Of a DNA stretch of 64,000 bases, positions 29,184 to 38,359 are shown piece after piece (position 1 is the first letter of the stretch; each line of letters begins with the position of its first letter). The DNA comes from Nitrosomonas sp. Nm34 (GTDB lineage: Bacteria; Pseudomonadota; Gammaproteobacteria; Burkholderiales; Nitrosomonadaceae). The notes beneath the pieces were generated by a model. That model did not search any database. It saw nothing but the letters and a program-made list of their open reading frames with translations, and was not told the DNA's origin. Both the position numbers and the translations under genes were made by a program. The stretch covers positions 1-64,000 of the forward strand of contig NZ_FORD01000009.1 of assembly GCF_900113925.1 (NCBI RefSeq). Direction: 5' to 3'.

Positions 29184-30602
29184 ATGGTTACTAATGAAAA
29201 GCTATTCAAATTTAATAGGAAATTTATATTTATTGGCTTCGGGAGTGTTGGACAAGGATTTCTTCCCTTATTATTAAGGCATGTTGATATTTTACCTGCC
29301 CAGATTAGGATTATTGCTGCAGATGAAAGGGGCAGAATTGAAGCAGAAAATCAAAATATCTCCTTCGAGGTTAATCCACTGACGCCGCAGAATTACCGCC
29401 CAATACTTGGCCCCCTGCTAGAGCGTGGTGATTTTTTACTTAATGTGTCTGTCAACGTATCCAGTCTGGCATTGATTGAATTATGCCACACACGAGGTGC
29501 GCTTTATCTTGATACTTGTATTGAACCTTGGGTAGGTGGCTATGCTGACACCAATTTATCACTTTCTGAGCGCTCTAACTATGGATTACGTGAGAAAGCG
29601 CTGGCGCTGCGTGAGAAATTAGGGTGCGGTCCGACAGCTGTTCTTTCTCATGGGGTTAATCCTGGTCTTGTTTCTCATTGGGTTAAGCAAGCGCTGCTGA
29701 ATATCGCGCATGATATTGGCTTGAGTTTAGAAACCCCGGCTACGCGTAACCAATGGGCAAAGTTGGCGCAGATGCTCAATGTTTCCGTTATTCAATGTGC
29801 AGAGCGTGATACACAAACAATTAATCCGCCGAAGCAGGTTGATGAGTTTGTTAACACCTGGTCAATTGATGGCTTTGTCTCCGAAGGAATACAACCTGCG
29901 GAGTTAGGGTGGGGAAGCCATGAAAAGCATATACCGCTTGATGGAAGACGTCATGGTTTTGGTTGTGATGCGGCTATTTACTTGGCACGGCCGGGTATTC
30001 AAACGCAAATTTATGGCTGGACTCCGCTTGAAGGAGCTTATCGCGGTTTTTTGATTACGCATAGTGAGTCCATCTCCATTGCGGATTATTTAACAGTCAA
30101 AGAAGGAAATAAGCTTTGCTACCGTCCCACAGTTTATTATGCGTATCATCCTTGTGATGCGGCTGTTCTTTCAATACATGAATTCAATGGCAAGAATTTT
30201 AACCTACAATCAAAAGCTCGCTTACCTATGGAGGATATTTTTGATGGTGCCGATGAACTTGGGGTGTTGTTGATGGGACATGCCAAGGGGGTATATTGGT
30301 ATGGCTCGGTACTGTCTATCCATGAGGCGCGCAAGCTTGCTCCTTACAACAATGCCACTAGTTTGCAAGTGGCAGCGGGTGTATTAGGGGGGGTAATCTG
30401 GGCCATGAAAAACCAGCAAGCGGGTATTGTTGAGCCCGATGAAATGCCTTTTGAGGATGTTCAGAAAGTGGCGGCTTCTTATCTGGGGAAAATGGTGGCG
30501 CAATATAGTGACTGGACCCCACTTAGCGGACGAGGAGTGCTGTTTCAAGAAGATTTGGATAAAACTGATCCATGGCAATTCAAGAATTTTCGTGCTAGTT
30601 GA
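29184..30602 (+). CDS. hss: Homospermidine synthase
   Basis: Hss makes sym-homospermidine from putrescine (or spermidine) using NAD as a hydride carrier. The 472-residue protein has an N-terminal Rossmann segment FIFIGFGSVGQGFLPLL, then LNVSVNVSSL, LYLDTCIEPWVGGY, and PTAVLSHGVNPGLVSHWVKQA, which match bacterial homospermidine synthases of the saccharopine-dehydrogenase-like fold. The length is typical. Putrescine could come from the ornithine decarboxylase-type enzyme at the far end of the window. The palindrome after the stop may act as its terminator. Confidence 0.92.
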   Translation: MVTNEKLFKFNRKFIFIGFGSVGQGFLPLLLRHVDILPAQIRIIAADERGRIEAENQNISFEVNPLTPQNYRPILGPLLERGDFLLNVSVNVSSLALIELCHTRGALYLDTCIEPWVGGYADTNLSLSERSNYGLREKALALREKLGCGPTAVLSHGVNPGLVSHWVKQALLNIAHDIGLSLETPATRNQWAKLAQMLNVSVIQCAERDTQTINPPKQVDEFVNTWSIDGFVSEGIQPAELGWGSHEKHIPLDGRRHGFGCDAAIYLARPGIQTQIYGWTPLEGAYRGFLITHSESISIADYLTVKEGNKLCYRPTVYYAYHPCDAAVLSIHEFNGKNFNLQSKARLPMEDIFDGADELGVLLMGHAKGVYWYGSVLSIHEARKLAPYNNATSLQVAAGVLGGVIWAMKNQQAGIVEPDEMPFEDVQKVAASYLGKMVAQYSDWTPLSGRGVLFQEDLDKTDPWQFKNFRAS

Positions 30603-30714
30603 ATAGTCGATAGATAGCTTTTGTTTTTACGGCGGAGATAAGAAAATGCAGTTGGGTGTATCGCTTGATTTGCAATACAATATCGTAATGTGGTCGATTT
30701 TCAGTTCAATTTTG

Positions 30715-30746
30715 AAAAATAATGTTTCACGTGAAACATTATTTTT
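30715..30746. promoter_or_regulatory. parS: parS centromere site within a perfect 32-bp palindrome
   Basis: Bases 30723-30738 read TGTTTCACGTGAAACA, the consensus parS bound by chromosomal ParB. The symmetry continues perfectly outward to 30715 and 30746 with A/T-rich arms, giving 16-bp half sites. It lies 83 bp before mnmG and 2.7 kb before parA-parB, as expected for an origin-proximal parS. The arms ending in ATTTTT could also act as a transcription terminator after hss. No second copy is seen in the window. Confidence 0.95.
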
Positions 30747-30829
30747 GAGGTTGAATTTTTTATGAATAAAAATGCGGAATCCCTTAGAATTGAACAATAA
30801 TTAGATTACCGGTGTTACAACGCACATTT

Positions 30830-32719
30830 ATGAGCTTTTCGGAAAACTTTGATGTCATCGTGGTAGGCGGGGGTCATGCAGGAACAGAAGCAGCGCTAGC
30901 GGCTGCTCGCATGAGGCAGAAAACGTTGCTGCTTACCCATAATCTCGAAACGCTAGGGCAGATGTCTTGTAATCCCTCCATAGGGGGTATAGGTAAAGGG
31001 CATTTGGTCAAGGAAATTGATGCTTTAGGTGGTGTGATGGCTGAGGCCATAGACGAGGCGGGGATCCAGTTCCGAATGCTTAATTCAAGTAAAGGTCCCG
31101 CTGTGCGTGCGACACGTGCTCAGGCTGATCGGGTGCTTTATCGTCAGGCTATTCGCAGGCGCCTGGAGAACCAGCCAAACCTATGGTTAATTCAACAGGC
31201 GGTCGATGATCTGGTGCTGCAAGGTGATCGCGTCGTGGGAGTAATGACCCAGCTGGGCGTTAAGTTTTTTGCATCAGCCGTTATCTTGACAACCGGTACT
31301 TTTTTGGCTGGATTGGCGCATGTGGGTAATAATAATTTTCAAGCTGGCAGAGCAGGGGATCCGCCCTCCATCAGCCTGGCGCAACGACTGCGTGAGATGA
31401 AATTACCGGTTGGACGCCTCAAAACCGGCACACCTCCGCGTATCGATGGGCGCAGTATTAATTATGCTTTGCTGCAGGAGCAGCCTGGTGATGATCCTGT
31501 GCCGGTATTTTCATTTCTAGGTAATGTGGCGCAGCATCCGCGCCAGATAGCCTGCTGGATGACACGCACGAATCGCCGGACGCATGACATCATTCGCGAA
31601 GGCTTGGATCGTTCACCTTTATTTACAGGAAAAATAGAAGGAATAGGGCCACGTTACTGCCCGTCTATTGAAGACAAAATCGTTCGTTTTTCGGATAGAG
31701 ACTCGCATACGATTTTTCTTGAACCCGAAGGACTGGATACGCATGAGGTGTATCCTAATGGTATTTCGACCAGCCTGCCTTATGATGTGCAGGTTAATTT
31801 AGTCCGGTCGATCAATGGGCTAGAAAATGCGCATATTATCCGTCCTGGTTATGCCATCGAATATGATTATTTTGATCCGCGCGCACTTAAAAGCTCACTA
31901 GAAACCCGTGGTATAGAGGGTCTGTTTTTTGCGGGCCAAATTAATGGGACAACGGGTTATGAGGAAGCGGCTGCACAGGGATTACTGGCAGGATTAAATG
32001 CAGGCCTCAAAGTGCAAGGACGTGCAGCATGGTGTCCGCGTCGTGACGAAGCCTATTTGGGTGTACTCGTGGATGATCTGGTAACTCGTGGTGTGACGGA
32101 GCCTTACCGCATGTTTACCAGTCGTGCAGAATATCGTTTGCAGTTACGAGAAGATAATGCCGATATGCGATTGACTGAAATAGGATATCGCTTAGGAATC
32201 GTCAGCGAATCACGTTGGCGAGCGTTCGAGCTTAAACGTGAGGCCATTGAAACCGAGCAAGAAAAATTACGTAAGATATGGGTGCGTCCGGGGATGTTGC
32301 CAGAAGCGGATTTACTCAATGTGCTCGGTAAGACTATTGAAAAGGAATATTCGTTATATGAATTGTTGCGTCGCCCGGATGTGACTTATATCGGATTAAT
32401 GGAATTGCTAGGCATAAAAGGTAACATGGCTGATGAAAAAGTTATTGAACAAGTGGAAATCAATGTTAAATATGAAGGGTATATTGAGCGGCAAAAACAG
32501 GAAGTCGCTCGTTATAGCGTCTATGAAATGACGAGCCTGCCAAAGGATATCGATTATGGAAGCGTACGCGGTCTTTCGAGGGAAGTGCAACAAAAGCTGA
32601 ATCAGCATAAGCCTGAGACGATTGGCCACGCAGCGCGCATTTCTGGCATTACACCTGCGGCTATTTCTCTATTACTGGTCCATCTAAAACGCGGTTTCGT
32701 ATTGTCAGAAATAAAATAA
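30830..32719 (+). CDS. mnmG: tRNA uridine-34 carboxymethylaminomethyl synthesis protein MnmG (GidA)
   Basis: MnmG with MnmE modifies U34 of tRNAs, using FAD and methylene-tetrahydrofolate. The FAD-binding motif is [20 protein letters not shown], followed by [25 protein letters not shown], and the C-terminal tRNA-binding region with [16 protein letters not shown] choose the ATG at 30830 (629 residues) over a GTG at 30812 because the FAD motif normally begins about eight residues in. It opens the gidA-gidB-parA-parB string. Confidence 0.96.
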   Translation: MSFSENFDVIVVGGGHAGTEAALAAARMRQKTLLLTHNLETLGQMSCNPSIGGIGKGHLVKEIDALGGVMAEAIDEAGIQFRMLNSSKGPAVRATRAQADRVLYRQAIRRRLENQPNLWLIQQAVDDLVLQGDRVVGVMTQLGVKFFASAVILTTGTFLAGLAHVGNNNFQAGRAGDPPSISLAQRLREMKLPVGRLKTGTPPRIDGRSINYALLQEQPGDDPVPVFSFLGNVAQHPRQIACWMTRTNRRTHDIIREGLDRSPLFTGKIEGIGPRYCPSIEDKIVRFSDRDSHTIFLEPEGLDTHEVYPNGISTSLPYDVQVNLVRSINGLENAHIIRPGYAIEYDYFDPRALKSSLETRGIEGLFFAGQINGTTGYEEAAAQGLLAGLNAGLKVQGRAAWCPRRDEAYLGVLVDDLVTRGVTEPYRMFTSRAEYRLQLREDNADMRLTEIGYRLGIVSESRWRAFELKREAIETEQEKLRKIWVRPGMLPEADLLNVLGKTIEKEYSLYELLRRPDVTYIGLMELLGIKGNMADEKVIEQVEINVKYEGYIERQKQEVARYSVYEMTSLPKDIDYGSVRGLSREVQQKLNQHKPETIGHAARISGITPAAISLLLVHLKRGFVLSEIK

Positions 32720-32722
32720 GTT

Positions 32723-33376
32723 ATGAGTTTAGAAAAACAGCTACTGGAAGGTCTTAATAAACTTGAGGCTGGTCTGCCTGAAGAGAGGGAGCGGACTAGC
32801 ATCCGCTTGCTGCAATATATCCATTTTCTGGATAAATGGAATCGTGTTCATAATTTGACCGCCGTGCGTGAACCAGAAGAAATGATAACCAAGCATGTGC
32901 TCGATAGTCTGACGTTGCTCCCTGTGATTAGCGGGACTCATCATGCTGATGTCGGTGCTGGCGCGGGCCTGCCTGGTATTCCGCTGGCGATTGCGCGATC
33001 GGATTGGCATCTGACCTTGATTGAAAGTAATCAGAAAAAAGCGGCTTTTTTAAAACAGGGCTGCATTGAGTTAGCGTTGAAAAATATCGAGGTGATTTGT
33101 GAGCGTGCTGAGTGCTTCTTTCCCTCTGAGAAATTCGATACAGTCATTTCTCGGGCTTTTGCTGATCTGAGCACTTTTGTCAAATCAGCGAACCATTTAT
33201 GTGCTGAGCATAGCAAAAGTAGGTTGATCGCGATGAAGGGCCGATTTCCCGATGCCGAGCTGATGCAATTACCCGCGCAATTTGAAGTGGAAAAAGTATT
33301 GCGTGTCATGGTGCCTGGCTTGAGAGCCGCTCGGCATCTCATCGTTATTAAGCCAGATCTCGGAACGCGAGATTAA
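32723..33376 (+). CDS. rsmG: 16S rRNA (guanine-N7)-methyltransferase RsmG (GidB)
   Basis: RsmG methylates N7 of G527 in 16S rRNA; its loss gives low-level streptomycin resistance. The 217-residue protein has WNRVHNLTAVREPEEMITKH, the SAM motif DVGAGAGLPGIPLA, LIESNQKKAAFL and VISRAFADL. It starts 3 bp after mnmG, so the two are coupled. The length is normal. Confidence 0.95.
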   Translation: MSLEKQLLEGLNKLEAGLPEERERTSIRLLQYIHFLDKWNRVHNLTAVREPEEMITKHVLDSLTLLPVISGTHHADVGAGAGLPGIPLAIARSDWHLTLIESNQKKAAFLKQGCIELALKNIEVICERAECFFPSEKFDTVISRAFADLSTFVKSANHLCAEHSKSRLIAMKGRFPDAELMQLPAQFEVEKVLRVMVPGLRAARHLIVIKPDLGTRD

Positions 33377-33388
33377 GGAGCGGGTGTT

Positions 33389-34153
33389 GTGGTAAGAATT
33401 CTTGCGATCGCCAATCAAAAAGGGGGGGTCGGTAAAACAACAACGGGTATCAATCTGGCTGCAAGCTTGGTTGCGGTCGGTAAGCGTGTGCTACTCGTGG
33501 ATCTCGATCCCCAAGGAAATACTACCATGGGAAGCGGCGTGGATAAACGGGGGTTGCAACAGACGATTTACCATGTTTTATTGGGTGAGCAGCCCATCAC
33601 TGAGGTAAGAGTGGTTTCCACGCCGGGTAAATATGATTTGATCCCGGCCAATCAGGAACTGGCTGGCACAGAAGTGGAAATGGTCAATTTGGAGCAGAGG
33701 GAAACACGCCTCAAAACAGCCCTTCAGCCTGTCAAGGAAGAATATGATTTTATTCTGATGGATTGCCCTCCATCGCTCAATTTGCTGACATTGAATGGTC
33801 TTTGTGCCGCCCACTCAGTCGTCATTCCAATGCAGTGCGAATATTTTGCACTGGAGGGGCTCAGCGATCTGGTCAATACGATCAGAAAGGTGCGGCTTAA
33901 TTTTAACCCTACGCTTAAGATTGAAGGCTTGCTGCGCACCATGTTTGATCCACGTAACGTTTTGGCAAAGCAGGTTTCCGATCAACTGCAACAGCATTTC
34001 GGCAATAAAGTGTACCGGACGGTAATTCCGCGCAACGTCCGGTTGGCGGAGGCGCCGGGGTTTGGTGTGCCTGTCTTATTCCATGACAAATTATCAAAAG
34101 GGGCACAAGCTTATCTTGCCCTTGCGAAAGAGATTATGGGCGTTGCAGCTTAA
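33389..34153 (+). CDS. parA: Chromosome partitioning ATPase ParA
   Basis: ParA (Soj) forms ATP-dependent DNA-bound gradients that move ParB-parS complexes. The 254-residue protein has the deviant Walker A NQKGGVGKTTTGINLA, the A' motif VLLVDLDPQGN and Walker B FILMDCPPSL. The GTG start at 33389 has AAGGAG eight bases upstream. It follows rsmG by 12 bp and precedes parB. Confidence 0.96.
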   Translation: MVRILAIANQKGGVGKTTTGINLAASLVAVGKRVLLVDLDPQGNTTMGSGVDKRGLQQTIYHVLLGEQPITEVRVVSTPGKYDLIPANQELAGTEVEMVNLEQRETRLKTALQPVKEEYDFILMDCPPSLNLLTLNGLCAAHSVVIPMQCEYFALEGLSDLVNTIRKVRLNFNPTLKIEGLLRTMFDPRNVLAKQVSDQLQQHFGNKVYRTVIPRNVRLAEAPGFGVPVLFHDKLSKGAQAYLALAKEIMGVAA

Positions 34154-34203
34154 CATGCCGGGTTTTCCAGATAAATTAGAAAAAAACAGGTAATCAAGAG
34201 CAA

Positions 34204-35043
34204 ATGGCTAAGGTAAAAGGTCTGGGAAGAGGACTAGACGCACTATTATCAAGTGATCATAACGATCATGCGTTAGCAGAATCGTTGCAGCATTTGGAGA
34301 TCAATTTGTTGCAGCCAGGTAAATATCAACCCCGTACCAGCATGGATCAAGACTCTCTGATGGAATTATCCGAATCCATCAAAGTGCAAGGGGTAATGCA
34401 ACCCATTCTGGTTCGGCCGTTAACTACGGAGCGTTATGAAATCATTGCAGGTGAGCGCCGCTGGCGTGCGGCCCAGTTAGCTGGACTAACTCAAGTGCCT
34501 GTCATCATACGTGAAGTACCGGATGAATCAGCGCTGGCAATGTCTCTGATTGAGAATATCCAGCGTGAGAATCTGAACCCGTTAGAAGCTGCCACAGGCA
34601 TCCAGCGTCTCATCAAAGAGTTTGGCATGACCCACCAAACTGCGGGTGAGGCACTGGGAAGTTCGCGCAGCGCAATTTCAAATTTACTACGACTGCTTAA
34701 TCTGGCTGGGCCTGTGCAAGAATTAATGTTGCAGGGGAAAATCGATATGGGGCATGGCCGTGCGCTGCTTGTTTTACCTGCTGCGAAACAAGTTGAAATC
34801 GCCCATCTAATTGTTCACAAGCAATTGTCAGTACGTGAAACTGAAAACCTGATCAAACGCATCGAGCAGGCTCCGGTAGAAAAAATGGTCAAGCAAGACC
34901 GTGACTTGCTACGCTTGCAGGAAGACATTTCTTCCAGGCTAGGCGCCAATGTCGTTATCAAGCCTGGAAAACGTGGAGCAGGCAATCTGGTTATCCACTA
35001 TACCAGTTTGGAGCAATTGGATGGCATTCTCTCTAAATTCTAA
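34204..35043 (+). CDS. parB: Chromosome partitioning protein ParB
   Basis: ParB (Spo0J) is a CTP-dependent clamp that loads at parS. The 279-residue protein begins KGLGRGLDALL, has the CTP-binding box YEIIAGERRWRAA and IENIQRENLNPLEAA, a helix-turn-helix (TAGEALGSSRSAISNLLRLL) and a C-terminal dimer domain (GAGNLVIHYTSLEQLDGIL). The matching parS lies upstream of mnmG. The ATP synthase genes that often follow in proteobacteria are not here; an ADP-ribosylglycohydrolase gene follows instead. Confidence 0.96.
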   Translation: MAKVKGLGRGLDALLSSDHNDHALAESLQHLEINLLQPGKYQPRTSMDQDSLMELSESIKVQGVMQPILVRPLTTERYEIIAGERRWRAAQLAGLTQVPVIIREVPDESALAMSLIENIQRENLNPLEAATGIQRLIKEFGMTHQTAGEALGSSRSAISNLLRLLNLAGPVQELMLQGKIDMGHGRALLVLPAAKQVEIAHLIVHKQLSVRETENLIKRIEQAPVEKMVKQDRDLLRLQEDISSRLGANVVIKPGKRGAGNLVIHYTSLEQLDGILSKF

Positions 35044-35101
35044 AAGATCGCTTGGGTTTCATGTTAAAAATAAAACATTAAACTCATCTGGAGTCTAATA
35101 A

Positions 35102-36070
35102 GTGAATACGCACATTCTCATCAACCCTGACGTTGCTGCCATCCTCGGCGCCCTCGTTGCGGATGCAGCATCACTTGGTCTGCATTGGCTGTATGATCCA
35201 GTGCGCATTGCAGAAATAGAAAAGGATGCGGAGTTAGTATTTCGCCAACCCGATGCTGCCGATTATGCCGGATCAAGCGGTTTTTTTGCACATGGTAGCA
35301 GGCAGGCGGGAGAATCTTCAGGTTATGGAGAAGTATGTCTGCTAATGCTTAAACACCTGGCACAACACGGTGATTTCAATCGTGCAGCTTACCAGCTCGA
35401 ATTTCGTACGCATTTTGGACCTGGTGGTGAATATGTCGGGTATATCGATTCACCTACTCGCCAGACCCTACGGATTTTATTATCGCTTGATAACGCCAGC
35501 TTTCCGGAAATATCCGGTGCAGATGATGATCAAATGCCCGCACTCGCTGCCATTCCCGCACTGGTTGCCGCGCACCATGGGTCATACGATGCGCTCATGC
35601 AGCGTGTCAAAGAAGTGGTGCGCATTACCAATAACAATGAAATCGCAGTTTCCGCAGCGTGCTGTGCGGCAACTGCATTGCAAGGCATATTGAGTGATAG
35701 ATCAATGACTCAGGCTTTGACTGATGCTCTTGCTGTTGCCGGGGAAGTATTGAAGCCCACGTTGGAGCAGGCACTTGCTATGGAGACGCTGGATAGCCTG
35801 TCTGCCGCAAAGTCCTTTGGTTCAGCCTGTCATGTCACGGAAGGGCTTCCTCTTGTCTTTCATATCGCCAAGCATGCGCCGGATTACACTACTGCGATCA
35901 AAGCCAATATCCGAGCTGGTGGAGATAGCTGCGGACGCGCCATTATGCTCGGGGCATTGGTCGCCGCGCATCAGGCCAAACAACAAAACCTGGCCTCTTC
36001 CATTCCATTATACTGGCTGGCGCGCTTTCGCAAACTGGCGATAGCGGCTGAGGCTTGTGAGAGGATTTAA
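35102..36070 (+). CDS. ADP-ribosylglycohydrolase family protein
   Basis: The 322-residue all-helical protein belongs to the DraG/ARH/J1-crystallin superfamily. It begins with ILGALVADAASLGLHWLYDP, a signature of the crystallin-J1-like branch, and the C-terminal metal-binding block appears as IRAGGDSCGRAIMLGALVAA, where the usual GGDTD is GGDSC. That replacement of one metal-binding Asp by Cys is notable. These enzymes remove ADP-ribose from proteins or small molecules; the substrate is unknown. It starts at a GTG 58 bp after parB and may share its transcript. Confidence 0.85.
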   Translation: MNTHILINPDVAAILGALVADAASLGLHWLYDPVRIAEIEKDAELVFRQPDAADYAGSSGFFAHGSRQAGESSGYGEVCLLMLKHLAQHGDFNRAAYQLEFRTHFGPGGEYVGYIDSPTRQTLRILLSLDNASFPEISGADDDQMPALAAIPALVAAHHGSYDALMQRVKEVVRITNNNEIAVSAACCAATALQGILSDRSMTQALTDALAVAGEVLKPTLEQALAMETLDSLSAAKSFGSACHVTEGLPLVFHIAKHAPDYTTAIKANIRAGGDSCGRAIMLGALVAAHQAKQQNLASSIPLYWLARFRKLAIAAEACERI

Positions 36071-36109
36071 TTGCCTGATAACAGCCTCCAGAGTAGATCA
36101 TTAAAAATT

Positions 36110-36196
36110 ATTTTATTTTCAATCAAATATATGCGAAGGCGAGCCGCAGGCAGTATGAATTATACGGCAAGGGGAGTCGACAAAGTTTAAAAAAGG
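36110..36196 (-). repeat. MITE-like dispersed repeat, copy 6 (inverted, degenerate)
   Basis: On the minus strand it reads ctttgtcgactccccttgcc, then tgcctgcggctcgccttcgc and ends ttgattgaaaataaaat. The core is clear, but both arms have drifted. Confidence 0.7.
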
Positions 36197-36490
36197 AAAT
36201 AGCTGGCTTTCAAAGCAATATTTTTGAGTAGATAGAGGCATTATTATCTACGGAAGCTTGTGAGTATCCGTGCTCTATGTTGCTAGAACTTCTTTAATTT
36301 GTGCTCCTTTTATGGCCAGAGAACTGGCTCAAGATCATAACTCTCCAAAGCACAATTACTGCCTGCGTAATAGTAGTATGGCTCTCATTTCATTCCAATT
36401 CAAACGGTCATTGCAGTTTGCTCCTCACCCCATATAATGAAACACCTCCTAGAGGTGCTAGGGGTGGCACTTAGCAGAGGTAACTGAATA

Positions 36491-36595
36491 ATTCCATTTC
36501 TATAAATCAAAATTGACATTGTCGACTTCACCTTGTCGTATGATTGAGATTGTCTGCGGTTCGCCTTCGCGTCATTTTTGATTTGGAAATAGAAT
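36491..36595 (+). repeat. MITE-like dispersed repeat, copy 7
   Basis: Both arms are well kept: ATTCCATTTCTATAAATCAA at the left, with a 2-base insertion, and TTTTTGATTTGGAAATAGAAT-like at the right. The core ttcaccttgtcgtatgattg and the following ctgcggttcgccttcgcgtc match the other copies. Confidence 0.82.
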
Positions 36596-36978
36596 AAGCA
36601 TGCAACAGGCCAATATTCCGCATCGTAGTATTCTGCCGCGAGATTTTTCTGCGCCCAAATTTCGTGATATTTCACACTAATGATCATGAGAGCATTGCTT
36701 CGCCCCGAATGATAAAAGATAAAAACGGCGCGGTGTGCAGTTATGAGAAGTTGTTCAAGTTTATGGAGATTTGACTCCGCACGCTAATATGGCTCAAGTG
36801 ATCAACTCGCCTCCAAATTGTTGCCCCATAGTAAAAAGGTCGCTTGCCATCACAGGATTGCAGGCAATTTGGTCGCTTGACAACAAATATGCGCCGTAAT
36901 AATGCAGTACTTGTGTTAGTCATCTTTCCTTACCCATCCCGCTTTATGGTGTCGGGTGTTTTGTCTTTTATCTATGTT

Positions 36979-37072
36979 CTTTCATAGTAAACCTGACATT
37001 CCCCGCTTTTCCTTGATATATTATTGATACAGTCTGTGGCTCGCATTTGCATAAATTGATTGGAAATGGAAT
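36979..37072 (+). repeat. MITE-like dispersed repeat, copy 8 (degenerate)
   Basis: The left arm is reduced to tcatagtaaacctgacatt; the core gatatattattgatacagtc and tgtggctcgcatttgc is recognisable and the right end TTGGAAATGGAAT is intact. Confidence 0.65.
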
Positions 37073-37362
37073 AACATGATCTGCTTCTCCTTTCAAATTT
37101 ACTGTTTGAAACTCAAATCCAACCCCAACCCCAGCCAGTGGTATAATTACGCTTAAATCAAACAACTATACAATCTGCTTGGCCGGAAATATTAGCTTGA
37201 ACGTGCAAACACCGTTAGAAAACAATACAGCCATTAATCTGCTTTACGCCCACCGTCGCTTGCTTCAAAAGAAAAAATTCTAAATATGCTTCATCACTTC
37301 CACTTCCTGTTTTTGATTCAGCGCTACAGATTTACCGATTTATATTATTTATTGGAGGAGAA

Positions 37363-38313
37363 ATGAGTCACACATTGTATGAAACCAAGATTCAGCGCGT
37401 GCAACGTTGCGAGTTGGCCGTGCCAGGTTCACGTCCGGAAATGTTTGAAAAGGCACTGAAGAGCGGGGTGGATTTTATCTTTCTGGATCTGGAGGATGCC
37501 GTTGCGCCGGATGATAAAATACAGGCCCGTAAAAATATCATTCAGGCAATCAACGATCTGGACTGGAAAGGGCATGGCATCACGTTGTCAGTGCGCATCA
37601 ATGGCCTGGATACGCAATACATGGTACGCGATGTGGTTGATCTGGTTGAGCAGGCCGGCCACAAAATTGACACCATTCTGATTCCCAAAGTGGGGGTTTA
37701 CGCAGATGTTTACATGGTTGAGGCGATGCTTAATCAGTTGGAAATGCAGCAAGGACTGAAAAACAGAATCGGCATTGAGGCCTTGATTGAAACTGCTTTA
37801 GGTATGGCTAATGTCGAGGATATCGCGCGCAATGGCACTTGTGGACGGCTGGAGGCGCTACATTTTGGTGTGGCTGATTATGCAGCCAGCAATCGCGCGC
37901 GCACTACCAATATCGGCGGACTAAACCCGGATTATCCTGGCGACCAATGGCATGCAGCCATCAGTCGCATGACCGTGGCTTGTCGTGCTTTTGGCTTACG
38001 ACCCATCGATGGGCCATTTGGTGATATTCAGGATCCTGAAGGTTATAAGCAAGCTGCTAAACGGGCAGCTGCTCTCGGTTGCGAGGGGAAATGGGCGATT
38101 CATCCGAGCCAAATTGCATTGGCTAACGAGGTATTTACGCCGCCTCCAGCTGAAATTGAGAAAGCCAAGCGCATTCTGGCAGCATTGAAAGAAGCAGCGG
38201 CGCAAGGTAAAGGTGCTGCTTCACTTGATGGCCGCTTAATCGATGCCGCTTCAGAAAGAATGGCTAACAATATTGTGAAAGCTGCTGAGGCCATTGCTGC
38301 CAAAAACAAATAA
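37363..38313 (+). CDS. mcl: Malyl-CoA lyase (CitE-like)
   Basis: The enzyme cleaves malyl-CoA (or methylmalyl-CoA) to glyoxylate and acetyl-CoA (or propionyl-CoA), reversibly. The 316-residue TIM barrel has RCELAVPGSRPEMFEKA, the metal-binding FIFLDLEDAVAPDDK, IGIEALIETALGMANVE and WAIHPSQIALANEVF. Its length and these blocks fit malyl-CoA lyases better than citrate lyase beta subunits. Directly downstream genes encode a malate-CoA ligase-type pair, which supports the substrate. A ribosome binding site (GGAGGAG) precedes the ATG. Confidence 0.88.
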   Translation: MSHTLYETKIQRVQRCELAVPGSRPEMFEKALKSGVDFIFLDLEDAVAPDDKIQARKNIIQAINDLDWKGHGITLSVRINGLDTQYMVRDVVDLVEQAGHKIDTILIPKVGVYADVYMVEAMLNQLEMQQGLKNRIGIEALIETALGMANVEDIARNGTCGRLEALHFGVADYAASNRARTTNIGGLNPDYPGDQWHAAISRMTVACRAFGLRPIDGPFGDIQDPEGYKQAAKRAAALGCEGKWAIHPSQIALANEVFTPPPAEIEKAKRILAALKEAAAQGKGAASLDGRLIDAASERMANNIVKAAEAIAAKNK

Positions 38314-38359
38314 TCAGAAGGCAGGTTTTTGAACAGTTTTTAAATAGAAGGGGTAGGCA

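Larger units (their letters stand above)
36071..37362. other. Gene-free stretch of 1.3 kb with three repeat copies
   Basis: No convincing gene is present. Three copies of the MITE-like repeat lie here (36110-36196 inverted, 36491-36595, 36979-37072). The DNA between them contains readings such as 36741-36923 on the minus strand that lack motifs or start signals. The area looks like an insertion-tolerant site between the par region and the malyl-CoA genes. Confidence 0.6.

Noticed and set aside
36741-36923. A 60-residue minus-strand reading between repeat copies
   Set aside because: Considered as a transposase or integrase remnant, but no motif could be named and no start signal is present.
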